From CAWJMD01 sp963843835 (GTDB taxonomy: Bacteria > Actinomycetota > Actinomycetes > Actinomycetales > CAWJMD01): a stretch of 64,000 nt of DNA. Below are positions 18,406 through 26,449 of this stretch, piece after piece. The notes under the pieces are model-generated. The model made no database searches. It saw only the letters and a list, made by a program, of their open reading frames with translations, and was not told where the DNA came from. Numbering within the stretch: position 1 is the first letter of the stretch; every line of letters begins with the position of its first letter. The DNA lies in NCBI GenBank assembly GCA_963843835.1, contig CAWJMD010000008.1:310001-374000 (forward strand). Direction: 5' to 3'. Position numbers and translations under genes: made by a program.

Positions 18406-19159
18406 GGTGCTGGGCCTGGTCGGCGAGTCCGGGTCGGGCAAGACGCAGACGGCCTTCTCGATCCTGGGCCTGCTGCCTCGTGGCGGGGAGGTGCTCGGCG
18501 GGTCCATCGAGGTGGGGGGCGTCGACGTGACCCGCCTCCCGCCGCGGCGGAGGCGCGATCTCATGCGCTCGACGCTGGCCTACGTGCCGCAGGAGCCGAT
18601 GAGCAACCTGGACCCGGCCTTCAAGGTCGGCTCCCAGCTGGTGGAGCCCCTGCGGGCCAAGGGCCTCGGGCGTCAGGCCGCGAGGAGGAAGGCGCTGGAC
18701 CTGCTCGCGGAGGTCGGGATCCCCGACCCCGAGCGGACCTTCAACTCCTACCCGCACCAGGTGTCCGGCGGCATGGCCCAGCGGATCCTCATCGCAGGTG
18801 CCATCTCCTCGGACCCCGCCCTGCTGATCGCCGACGAACCGACGACCGCCCTGGACGTGACGGTCCAGGCCGAGGTGCTCTCCCTGCTCCGACGGCTGCA
18901 GCGCGAACGTGACCTGGCGATCCTGCTGGTCACCCACAACCTCGGGGTCGTGGCCGACCTCTGCGACTCCGTGGCCGTGATGCGGAACGGGACGATCGTG
19001 GAGACCGGCTCCACCCGTGACGTGTTCGCCTCCCCTCGGCACGAGTACACCAAGGTCCTCCTGGCGGCGAACCTGGACGACACCGCCCCGCGGCCGCCGC
19101 TGCGTCCGGTCGGGTCGCCCGACACCGCAGCCCCGACGCGTGCAGGGAGCCCGGCATGA
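18236..19159 (+). CDS. ABC transporter ATP-binding protein/domain (DppD type)
   Basis: The domain contains Walker A GLVGESGSGKTQ, the Q-loop region YVPQEPMSNLDPAF, the signature VSGGMAQRILIA, Walker B LLIADEPTTALDV and the switch His in LLVTHNLGVV. The oligopeptide-type C-terminal part (SPRHEYTKVLLAA) is present. The left boundary is approximate: upstream text (APSDQASAPVATGSEHD) reads as a linker, and the first usable internal start (GTG 18317) would delete the first strand. It is therefore probably the second half of a permease-ATPase fusion. The stop overlaps the next ATG (ATGA). Confidence 0.85.
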   Translation, partial: PAPSDQASAPVATGSEHDRPRPAALLSVKGLRVGYPQADGSTTVVVDGVDLELRRGEVLGLVGESGSGKTQTAFSILGLLPRGGEVLGGSIEVGGVDVTRLPPRRRRDLMRSTLAYVPQEPMSNLDPAFKVGSQLVEPLRAKGLGRQAARRKALDLLAEVGIPDPERTFNSYPHQVSGGMAQRILIAGAISSDPALLIADEPTTALDVTVQAEVLSLLRRLQRERDLAILLVTHNLGVVADLCDSVAVMRNGTIVETGSTRDVFASPRHEYTKVLLAANLDDTAPRPPLRPVGSPDTAAPTRAGSPA

Positions 19160-19987
19160 GCCTCCTGGAGATCGAGGACGTCTCGGTCGACTACCCGAGC
19201 AAGGGGTGGCGGGCCAAGCCCTTCCGTGCGCTGCTCGACGTGAGCCTGGACGTCGAACGGGGTGAGACCGTCGGCCTGGTGGGGGAGTCGGGGTCCGGCA
19301 AGACCACGCTGGGTCGCGCGGTCCTGGGTCTCGTCCCCGTCGCATCCGGTCGGATCCGCTTCGAGGGCCGGGACATCCACGACCTCGGACGGCGGGAGCG
19401 ACGCCGGCTGGCACCGGAAATCCAGGTCGTCTTCCAGGACCCCTACTCGTCGCTGAACCCGGCGATGACCGTGGCCGACATCCTCACCGAGCCGCTGGAG
19501 GCGCAGCGTGTGCCGACGGCTGAGGCGCGGCGACGGGTCTCGGAGCTGCTGGACCAGGTCGGGCTCCCGGGTGACGCCGACCGGCGGTACCCGCGCGAGT
19601 TCTCGGGCGGCCAACGTCAGAGGATCGCGATCGCCCGAGCCCTCGCGCTGCGACCCAAGCTGATCGTCTGCGACGAACCGGTGTCGGCCCTCGACCTGTC
19701 GACGCAGGCGCGGATCCTCGACCTGCTGATCGAGATCCAGGACCGCACGGGCGTCGCCTACGTCTTCGTCTCGCACGACCTGTCCGTGGTGCGCCACATC
19801 AGCCACCGGGTCGCTGTGATGTACCGCGGGGAGATCGTCGAGTCGGGCGACTGCGACCAGGTGACTGCCCGGCCCGAGCACCCGTACACCCGCAGCCTTC
19901 TGGGAGCGGCCCCGGTCGCCGACCCGGAGCGCCAGCGAGAGCGACGCGAAGAGCGGGAGCGGACGCTCGCGAGCCGAGCGCCGATGA
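19156..19987 (+). CDS. ABC transporter ATP-binding protein (DppF type), stop codon lost in the given frame
   Basis: The protein has Walker A GLVGESGSGKTT, Q-loop VVFQDPYSSLNPAM, signature FSGGQRQRIAIARAL, Walker B LIVCDEPVSALDLS and switch VSHDLSVVRHI. It ends in the oligopeptide-type PEHPYTRSLLGAAPV. In the frame as given, no stop occurs before the next gene, producing an unlikely ATPase-dehydrogenase fusion. In the frame one base later a TGA lies at 19985-19987, so one surplus base in the 3' end would explain it. The end coordinate given assumes this correction. Confidence 0.85.
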
Positions 19988-20037
19988 CGTCGCTTACCAC
20001 ACCGCAACGCACCACCGACGATGGGAGAACACAGGAC

Positions 20038-20911
20038 ATGAGCAACCGGGTGGCCTTCCTCGGCCTCGGCACGATGGGCGGTCGCGCTGCCCTCGCGGTG
20101 GCGGCCACCGGCTGCGTCGCGGTGGGGTTCGATCCTGCTGAGAGCGCCAGGAGGCGCGCAGCCGACCAGGGGCTCTGCGTGGTCGCCGACGCCGAGGCGG
20201 CGCTGCAGGACGCGGACGTGGTCGTGCTCTCGGTTCCTCGCCCAGAACACGTCCGAGCCCTCGTGACGGGCCTCTGCAGCGGGTCGAGGGCGGGGGTGAC
20301 GGTCGTCGACCTGTCGACCATCGACCCTGAGACCGCGCGGGCCGCAGCGGACGACCTCGGGCTCCGAGGCGTGACGTACCTCGACTGCCCCGTGCTCGGC
20401 CGGCCGGCCGGGTGCGGGTCCTGGACCCTCGTCGCGGGTGGCGACGGCGGAGGCGGTGGCCCGTGTCGCTCCACTGCTGGAGCGCAGCATCGCCAAACGC
20501 GTGGTGCGGGTCGGCGACGTCGGCGCCGGCTCCACGGTGAAGATCCTCAACAACCTCATGTTCGGGGCCATCAACGCCGTGACTGCCGAGGCCCTGCATC
20601 TGTGCCGCGAGTCGGGCATCCCCATGGAGGTCTTCATCGACGCGGTGACCAACTCGGGGGCGGCCACGGTCTCGAACCTCTTCAAGGACGTCGCGCCGAG
20701 GCTCGCCTCGGGTGACGACGACCCCGTGTTCGCGCTCGAGCTGCTGGCCAAGGACAACCTGCTGGCCCAGGCGTTGGCCGAGCAGCTGGGAGCGACGGCA
20801 CCGATCGCCGACGCGGTGGTCCGGGTCAACACGCGCGCCATCGATCTCGGCCAGGGCAGCCGTGACAGCTCGGCGGTCCTGCGAGCCTATGAGGACGGCG
20901 GCGCGGCGTGA
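20038..20911 (+). pseudogene. Beta-hydroxyacid dehydrogenase (HIBADH/tartronate-semialdehyde-reductase-like), one frame break
   Basis: The joined product is about 290 residues, normal for the 3-hydroxyisobutyrate dehydrogenase family. The N-terminus VAFLGLGTMGGRAALAVAATG is the Rossmann NAD(P) motif, and DVVVLSVPRPEHV and VVDLSTIDPETA follow. The second frame has the catalytic Lys in GAGSTVKILNNLM and ends RDSSAVLRAYEDGG. The break is at 20446: removing one G turns GGDGGGG into GGD-AEAVARVAPLLE. The ATG at 20038 has GGGAGA upstream. It would oxidise or reduce a short beta-hydroxyacid derived from the enolase-family product. The stop overlaps the next gene (GTGA). Confidence 0.82.
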
Positions 20912-22051
20912 TCATCGACGCCGTCCGCCTCACGGTGCTGTCCGTCCCTCTCGACGAGCCGGTTCGCATGTCGTTCTCCCAGCTGTCCTCACGCGACATG
21001 GTGCTCGTCGAGCTGGAGTCGGACGGCCTCGTGGGCGTGGGCGAGAGCTGGGTGAACTACCCGGCCTGGGCGGCGCAGGAGAGGCTGGTGACGCTCGAGC
21101 GCGGACTGGTGCCGCTTCTGGTGGGACGCGACGTCTCCGACCCGGTCGGCGTCCAGTCCGACCTGTGGCGGCTGCTCGAAGGCCCGGCACGCCAGTGGGG
21201 TGCGCCCGGCCCCATGTGGCAGGCGCTCAGCGCCGTGGACATCGCCCTGTGGGACCTGGCGGCCCGTCGTCAGGGGGTGTCCGTGGCGCTCGCTGCTCGG
21301 CGGCGACGCCGCTCGCACCCACATCGAGGCCTATGCCAGCGGGATCGGACCCTCCGAGCATCGAGGCGTGCTGCGACGTGGCGCTCGCGGCGGGCTTTCG
21401 CGCGGTGAAGGTGCGAGTCGGATTCGGCCGGCAGCGTGACGAGCAGACCCTCAGCGAGACCCGCGCCGCGATGGGGGATGACGTAGCGCTGTTCGCCGAC
21501 GCCAACCAGGCCTGGGACACCGCGGCGGCTGCCGACTTCTGCTCCTGGAGTGAGGCTTTCGACACTCCTGGTTGGAGGAGCCTTTGGCCGGCAACCGGCT
21601 GGAGGACCTGGCGGAGCTGTCCGCGAAGGTGGATGTGGGCCTGGCCTGCGGCGAGAACCTCTACGGGGCGGACGAGTTCGCTCGCTACGTGACCTCGGGC
21701 GTCGTCGCTGTGATCCAGCCCGACCTGGCGAAGTCCGGCGGCTTCACGATCGCTCGTGAGGTGGCGCGTGGGCTTCCGGAGGGTGTCGGGATGGCACCTC
21801 ACTGCTACGGGGGTGCCCTGGTGACCGCCGCCAGCGTGCAGATGGCCGCTGTGTGTGATCGGGTCCCCTACATCGAGCTCGACGCGCGGCCCAACCCGCT
21901 GCGCGACGAGATCCTGGTCGAGCCGCTGACGCCCGTGGACGGGCGGATCGCGGTGCCCGATGGACCGGGCCTCGGCGTCGAGCTGGACCGGGACGCACTG
22001 GAGCGTTTCGTCGTCGAACGAAGGGACTGTGATCTGCGTGCAATGGTCTGA
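20908..22051 (+). pseudogene. Enolase-superfamily enzyme (mandelate racemase/muconate lactonizing type), three frame breaks
   Basis: Joining three frames gives about 380 residues, the family length. Segments in order are EPVRMSFSQLSSRDMVLVEL (capping domain), SAVDIALWDLAARRQG, then LLGGDAARTHIEAYASGIGPS, then AGFRAVKVRVGFG (catalytic Lys) with ADANQAWD (metal Asp), then EEPLAGNRLED, ACGENLYG and MAPHCYGGALV (metal Glu residues and catalytic His). Breaks: about 21289 and 21359 (each one surplus base) and about 21568 (one missing base). The family dehydrates sugar acids or isomerises related anions. With the adjacent dehydrogenase and aldehyde dehydrogenase this fits a non-phosphorylating sugar-acid route. 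Confidence 0.82.
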
Positions 22052-23483
22052 GCTGGGGCTGCCGGTCGATGATCGAGGCGGTCTCGGGGCGGGGCGGGTG
22101 TCGGGCGAGGTCGTGCCTGGCGCGCCGGCGGAGATCCCCGACCCGGCACACGGGCGGACTGTCGGAACGGTGGCCTGGGCGGAGGGGCGAGAGGTCGACC
22201 GGGCGGTCCGCGCAGCCGAGAAGGCGATGTGCGAGTGGGCCCGCACCGACGCGCGTGAGCGGGCGCGCGCGCTGCGTGCCGTGGCCGACGACCTGCGTGC
22301 GCTGGCGACCCCTCTGGGTGACCTGATCTGCGCGGAGTCGGGGAAGCGCCTGGACGAGGCGGTCGCCGAGGTGCACTTCTCGGCCCGCTACTTCGACTGG
22401 TTCGCCGACGCCGCCACTCGCCTCGAAGGGTGGACCTACGAGACGCCGCAGCGTCACTTCCAGGTCGAGCGCCGTCCGGCGGGTGTCGTCGCCGCCGTGA
22501 GTCCATGGAACTTCCCGCTGTCGATCCCCGCTCGGAAGCTGGCGCCGGCGCTCGCGGCCGGCTGCGGCGTGGTGCAGAAGCCGTCCGAGCTGTCCCCGAT
22601 GTCGACGCTGGTCCTCACGGCCGTGTGCGAGCGCCACCTGCCCGTCGGTCTCGTCTCCGCCCTGGTCGGAGACGGCGATGTGCTGACCGGAGAGCTGATC
22701 GACCACCCAGCGGTCCGCGTCGTGACGTTCACGGGCTCCACCCGGGTCGGCCGTGTGGTGGCGGAGCGCTGTGCACGCGAGTTCACGCACGCGGTGCTGG
22801 AGCTCGGGGGACGTGCGCCCTTCATCATCTGCGAGGACGCCGACGTCGACGTCGCCGTCGACGCACTGGTCGTGGCCAAGCTGCGCAACAACGGGGAGTC
22901 CTGCCTGGCGGCCAACAACGTGTTCGTGCACGCCGACCGCTACGACGGTGTGCTGTCGGGTCTGCGGGACCGGCTGGCGAACCTTCGCGTCGGCGACCCG
23001 CGCGACCCAGGCACCGGTCTCGGCCCTCAGATCCGGGCGAGTGAGGTCGAGCGACTGCGGCGCCTGGTCGACGGCGCGCGAGGAGCCGGGGTCCACGTGG
23101 AGTCCTTCGGCACGGTGCCCGACGTCGGGTGGTTCGCCCCGGCGACCCTGGTCGAGGGCGGTGCAGCCAGCGGAGACGCGTGGGAGAGCGAGACGTTCGG
23201 ACCGGTCTTCAGCATCGCCTCGTTCACCGACGTCGGAGCCGTGGTCGACGAGGTGAACTCGTGGCGCACCGGTCTGGGCGGGTACGTCGTCGGCACCGAC
23301 CCGGAGCAGCGGCTCGCGATGGCACGCCGGCTGGACCTGGGGATCGTCGGGATCAACAACGGTGCACCGAACACGCCGGAGGTGCCCTTCGGTGGGCGGG
23401 GCGAGTCCGGGCTGGGGCGCGAGGGCGGGCTGTCCGGCCTGCTGGAGTTCACCACCGAGCACACAGTCTCGCTGGCTCGCTAA
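22029..23483 (+). CDS. Aldehyde dehydrogenase family protein (semialdehyde dehydrogenase type)
   Basis: The 484-residue NAD(P)-dependent enzyme oxidises an aldehyde to an acid. Catalytic residues are all present: Asn161 in SPWNFPLS, Glu258 in VLELGGRAP and Cys292 in NNGESCLAAN. ETFGPVFSIASF and FGGRGESGLGREGG are typical of the succinate/2-oxoglutarate semialdehyde group. GTG 22029 is chosen because GAAGG lies about 7 bases upstream; it overlaps the end of the enolase-family gene, consistent with coupling. It is the last gene of the ABC-catabolic operon and probably carries out the final oxidation step. Confidence 0.92.
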   Translation: MICVQWSELGLPVDDRGGLGAGRVSGEVVPGAPAEIPDPAHGRTVGTVAWAEGREVDRAVRAAEKAMCEWARTDARERARALRAVADDLRALATPLGDLICAESGKRLDEAVAEVHFSARYFDWFADAATRLEGWTYETPQRHFQVERRPAGVVAAVSPWNFPLSIPARKLAPALAAGCGVVQKPSELSPMSTLVLTAVCERHLPVGLVSALVGDGDVLTGELIDHPAVRVVTFTGSTRVGRVVAERCAREFTHAVLELGGRAPFIICEDADVDVAVDALVVAKLRNNGESCLAANNVFVHADRYDGVLSGLRDRLANLRVGDPRDPGTGLGPQIRASEVERLRRLVDGARGAGVHVESFGTVPDVGWFAPATLVEGGAASGDAWESETFGPVFSIASFTDVGAVVDEVNSWRTGLGGYVVGTDPEQRLAMARRLDLGIVGINNGAPNTPEVPFGGRGESGLGREGGLSGLLEFTTEHTVSLAR

Positions 23484-23496
23484 CGGCGGCGGCGCG

Positions 23497-24450
23497 CTAC
23501 GGGACGTCGGCCGCGCACCGGAAGCCGGTGTGGCCCGTGGAGCTGTCAGGGGTGTTGTGGGTCCGGGCGGCGACCCGGTACCTGGTGCAGTAGGACTCGT
23601 GGCAGAGGTAGGAACCGCCGCGCACGACCCGGGAGTCGCCCCCGGGGGGACCTGCCGGGTCGGTTCGGGTCGTGATGGACTCGGCCACGTGCCAGTCGGC
23701 ACTCCAGCGGTCCGCCGTCCACTCCCACACGTTGCCCACCATGTTGAACAGCCCGAAGCCGTTGGGGCTGAAGGCTGAGACCGGCGCCGTGCCGACGTGG
23801 CCGTCCTCGCCGGTGTCGTGCGCCGGGAAGGTGCCCTGCCAGATGTTGCAGCGGTGCTCGCCCAGCGGGGTCAGCTCGTCCCCCCACGGGTACCGGCGCT
23901 GGTCCAGCCCACCTCGGGCGGCCTTCTCCCACTCGGCCTCGGTCGGGAGTCGCTTGCCCGCCCATGCCGCGTAGGCAAGGGCGTCGTTGAAGGACACGTG
24001 GACGACCGGGTGACGTCCCAGGGCGTCGACGTCGGACCCAGGACCTCGTGGCGAGCGCCAGGTGGCCCCGCGCACGGCCTGCCACCAGGGTGCGCCCGGG
24101 AGGCTTCCGACGACGCCGTCACGCGCGCACGGCGTGAGGAGCCCTTCGAACACGAACGACCAGCCGAACTGCTCCGCCTCGGTGCGGTAGCCGGTGTCGG
24201 CGACGAACACGGCGAAGTCGGCGGTGGTCACTGCGCACCGGTCGATCAGGAACGCGCTGACGTGCACGGAGCGGACAGGACCCTCGCCGTCCGCGACGAT
24301 CGCGTCCGGGTCGTCGCCTCCCATGCGGAACGACCCGCCGGGGACCACCACCATCTCGTCGACCGACGGCGGACGCCGTGTGGCGCCGAGCGTTCCGCCA
24401 GGCGCGCCCGTCGGGGCCGCCCCCCGCCGCGGGCTGCAGCAGGCGCTCAC
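23497..24450 (-). CDS. Formylglycine-generating enzyme (sulfatase-modifying factor)
   Basis: The 317-residue protein has the FGE-sulfatase fold: EMVVVPGGSFRMGGDDPDA, CAVTTADFAVFVADTGY, HPVVHVSFNDALAYAAWAGK, RLPTEAEWEKAARGG, NMVGNVWEWTADRW and GHTGFRCAADVP. The catalytic copper-binding pair Cys283 and Cys288 lies in GGSYLCHESYCTRYRVAAR. These true-FGE cysteines separate it from inactive paralogues. It oxidises the CxPSR Cys of type I sulfatases and so should activate the sulfatase at 12948-14672. The GTG start overlaps the stop of the DUF202 gene (GTGA), and it converges on the aldehyde dehydrogenase gene 13 bp away. Confidence 0.95.
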   Translation of the reverse strand: MSACCSPRRGAAPTGAPGGTLGATRRPPSVDEMVVVPGGSFRMGGDDPDAIVADGEGPVRSVHVSAFLIDRCAVTTADFAVFVADTGYRTEAEQFGWSFVFEGLLTPCARDGVVGSLPGAPWWQAVRGATWRSPRGPGSDVDALGRHPVVHVSFNDALAYAAWAGKRLPTEAEWEKAARGGLDQRRYPWGDELTPLGEHRCNIWQGTFPAHDTGEDGHVGTAPVSAFSPNGFGLFNMVGNVWEWTADRWSADWHVAESITTRTDPAGPPGGDSRVVRGGSYLCHESYCTRYRVAARTHNTPDSSTGHTGFRCAADVP

Positions 24451-24776
24451 GGCTGCTGACCCGTCGCGACCAGTGCCAGCGCGACTGCCGCCAGACCGAC
24501 CGTGGTCGAGGTGAGCCCTGCCGCTGCGAGCACCCCGGGACGGAAGGCCCCACGGCGCAGACGGGCGACGCCCCGCACGTGGCGACTGGACTGGAGGGTC
24601 ATGATCGCGGTCGCCATCAGCAGACCACCCAGGGCGGCGACCAGCGCCGTCGTGCCCGTGTCCGGGGTCAAGCGGGTCAGCAACAAGGACACCGCGGCCA
24701 GGGCCAGACCGGTACGGACCCAGGCGAGCATCGTCCGCTCAGGCTGGAGGCCCGGATCCCAGGGTGCGTGGGTCAC
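24447..24776 (-). CDS. DUF202 membrane protein
   Basis: A 109-residue protein with three membrane helices and the DUF202 opening ERTMLAWVRTGLALAAVSLLLTR. It lies between a second DUF202 gene and the FGE gene, overlapping the latter (GTGA). Function unknown; DUF202 proteins are small inner-membrane proteins often found in pairs. Whether it has any role in sulfatase maturation is not shown by the sequence. Confidence 0.85.
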   Translation of the reverse strand: MTHAPWDPGLQPERTMLAWVRTGLALAAVSLLLTRLTPDTGTTALVAALGGLLMATAIMTLQSSRHVRGVARLRRGAFRPGVLAAAGLTSTTVGLAAVALALVATGQQP

Positions 24777-24779
24777 AGG

Positions 24780-25139
24780 TCAGCTCCCGACCAGCACGAA
24801 ACCCAGCAGCATCAGTGCGGTCACGCCGACTCCTCCAGCGAGCCACGGAGCCAGGCCTGGTGGCGGCAGCGAACGACGCTCGCGCATCGCGCGCTCGGTG
24901 CCCAGCCACCGCAGGAATGCGCCGAGCGCCAAGCCCGCACCCAGCACGATGAGAAGGGACGCCAGTCCGCGGCGCAACGGCTCGGGGAGGTCGTCGACGA
25001 ACGCCTCCAGACCGATGCCCCCGGCCAGGAGCGCCAGCGAGGTGCGGATCCACGCCAGGAAGGTGCGTTCGTTGGCGAGCGTGAAACGTGGATCGGGGTC
25101 GTCGCCGTCTGCGAGGAATCGTCTCAAACCTGGACTCAC
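24780..25139 (-). CDS. YidH-like DUF202 membrane protein
   Basis: About 119 residues with DPRFTLANERTFLAWIRTSLALLAGGIGLEAF, the YidH-type DUF202 motif, and three predicted helices. The start is uncertain. GTG 25139 (MSPGLRRFLADGDDP) gives the family length; the frame stays open to 25226, but that extension does not look like coding. It is probably the first gene of a three-gene minus-strand operon with the second DUF202 gene and FGE. Confidence 0.82.
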   Translation of the reverse strand: MSPGLRRFLADGDDPDPRFTLANERTFLAWIRTSLALLAGGIGLEAFVDDLPEPLRRGLASLLIVLGAGLALGAFLRWLGTERAMRERRSLPPPGLAPWLAGGVGVTALMLLGFVLVGS

Positions 25140-25333
25140 GGTGACGACCCTATGCGTTCTGCTGCTGTCGGGGGGTCCCCAGTCCTGCCGCCAGGTGCCC
25201 TGCGCGTTCGTGCAGGTGTTCCTCACGCTCCTGGTCGCCTGAGACAGACTCCCCTCGGAGGTCGTCTCCGACCTCGGATCTGCCGGAGGAAGAGAGTTCC
25301 TTCGGGTTCGGCAACGATCTCTTGGGGGATCAC

Positions 25334-26218
25334 ATGATGATGAAGAAGATGGCGATCGCCGGCCTCGGCGCCTCGATGCTGGGGCTCGGTCTCCTCACTG
25401 CACCGGCGGCGCAGGCGGCGACGGCGAAGAACGGGGTATGTGAGTCGGGGGAGTTCTGCCTGTACTACAACTCCAACCACGGAGGGTCGCTCGTCGACCT
25501 CAAGAACTCCCAGAAGACCTACGGCACAGGGTCCTCGTGCATCAAGTTCGTCTCCTCAGGCAGTGGCAGAGGGCAGTGCGTGAAGAACAACACCGCGTCC
25601 GTCTGGAACCGCGAGAACGCGGTCGTGACCGTGTTCTACAAGAGCAACTGGGCTGGGGCGATCGACTCGATCCCGTCCGGCGGCAAGGTCAACCTCACGT
25701 CGACGCTGAAGAACAACAACGCCGGCCATGTCGTCGGGGACAAGGCGAACGAGACCTTGCAGCACGGTCTCTACAAGGCGTCGGGCGGCCACATCTCGTC
25801 CTACTTCGACGGCTACCTGTACACGTCCGGACGGCACGAGGGCATCGACATCGCCAAGGGTGCCGGCGCGGACGTGCACTCGCTCACCAACGGGACGGTG
25901 ACTCGGGTCACCCAGGGCTCGCGAGGCAGCGGTGGGCTGTCCACGATCGCCATCTACAACTCCACTCTCAACAAGACGATCGTCTACCTGCACACCAATC
26001 CGCTGGCCCTGAACGTGGGCCAGCACATCAACCGCGGCCAGAAGATCGCCGATGAGGACTGGCGTGGGGTGTCGTCCAGCAGTGCGGCGCACACCCACGT
26101 CGAGATGCGCCCGGGCCGTCAGACGGCGGCGGCCACCAGCGTCGGCGACCCGAACCTGACCAACCCCATCCCGACCCAGTTCTGGATGGACCGCGGCTAC
26201 AACGCCTGCTGCAGCTGA
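25334..26218 (+). CDS. Secreted peptidase-inhibitor-I36-like/M23 peptidase fusion, copy 1
   Basis: The 294-residue protein has a Sec signal peptide (MMMKKMAIAGLGASMLGLGL, cleavage after APAAQA). A Cys-containing beta-rich domain of about 110 residues follows (NGVCESGEFCLYYNSNHGG, SCIKFVSSGSGRGQCVKNN), resembling the peptidase inhibitor I36 or crystallin-like fold. The C-terminal part resembles a lysostaphin-type M23 metallopeptidase, with zinc-site segments HEGID and HTHVE and the typical DVHSLTNGTVTRVTQGS. It is probably exported to act on cell-wall peptides. A GGGGG ribosome site precedes ATG 25334. A close paralogue follows at 26450. Confidence 0.85.
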   Translation: MMMKKMAIAGLGASMLGLGLLTAPAAQAATAKNGVCESGEFCLYYNSNHGGSLVDLKNSQKTYGTGSSCIKFVSSGSGRGQCVKNNTASVWNRENAVVTVFYKSNWAGAIDSIPSGGKVNLTSTLKNNNAGHVVGDKANETLQHGLYKASGGHISSYFDGYLYTSGRHEGIDIAKGAGADVHSLTNGTVTRVTQGSRGSGGLSTIAIYNSTLNKTIVYLHTNPLALNVGQHINRGQKIADEDWRGVSSSSAAHTHVEMRPGRQTAAATSVGDPNLTNPIPTQFWMDRGYNACCS

Positions 26219-26240
26219 GCGACTCGTCCCTCTGGATCTG

Positions 26241-26273
26241 CTGTGCCCCCGTGCTCCACGCACGGGGGCACAG
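26241..26273 (+). terminator. Terminator after the first I36/M23 gene
   Basis: A perfect 13-bp stem, CTGTGCCCCCGTG (26241-26253) with CACGGGGGCACAG (26261-26273), has a 7-nt loop and lies 22 nt after the stop. No U-tract, as is common in high-GC actinobacteria. Confidence 0.75.
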
Positions 26274-26449
26274 CGGTGCCGGAGACAGCGGATGGCTGTC
26301 AGACCCCACGTGCCGGTTTGCGCGTTCGCGCAAGAAACGGCGCTGGGTCTTCGACGTGGACACACTCCGTGGTGGCAAGACATTTCCGTCTTTCCGTCAC
26401 CCGGAGGTAGTCGTTTCCCCCGGGATCGGCAACCACGTTGGGAGATCAG

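Noticed and set aside
19156..20715. A natural ABC ATPase-dehydrogenase fusion protein
   Set aside because: The junction has a normal ribosome site and ATG for the dehydrogenase, and a TGA is found one frame over, so a lost stop is more likely than a real fusion.
25226..25333. A ydaO-type cyclic-di-AMP riboswitch before the M23 genes
   Set aside because: Such riboswitches often precede actinobacterial wall hydrolase genes, but I do not see the expected conserved blocks here, only a short shared leader.
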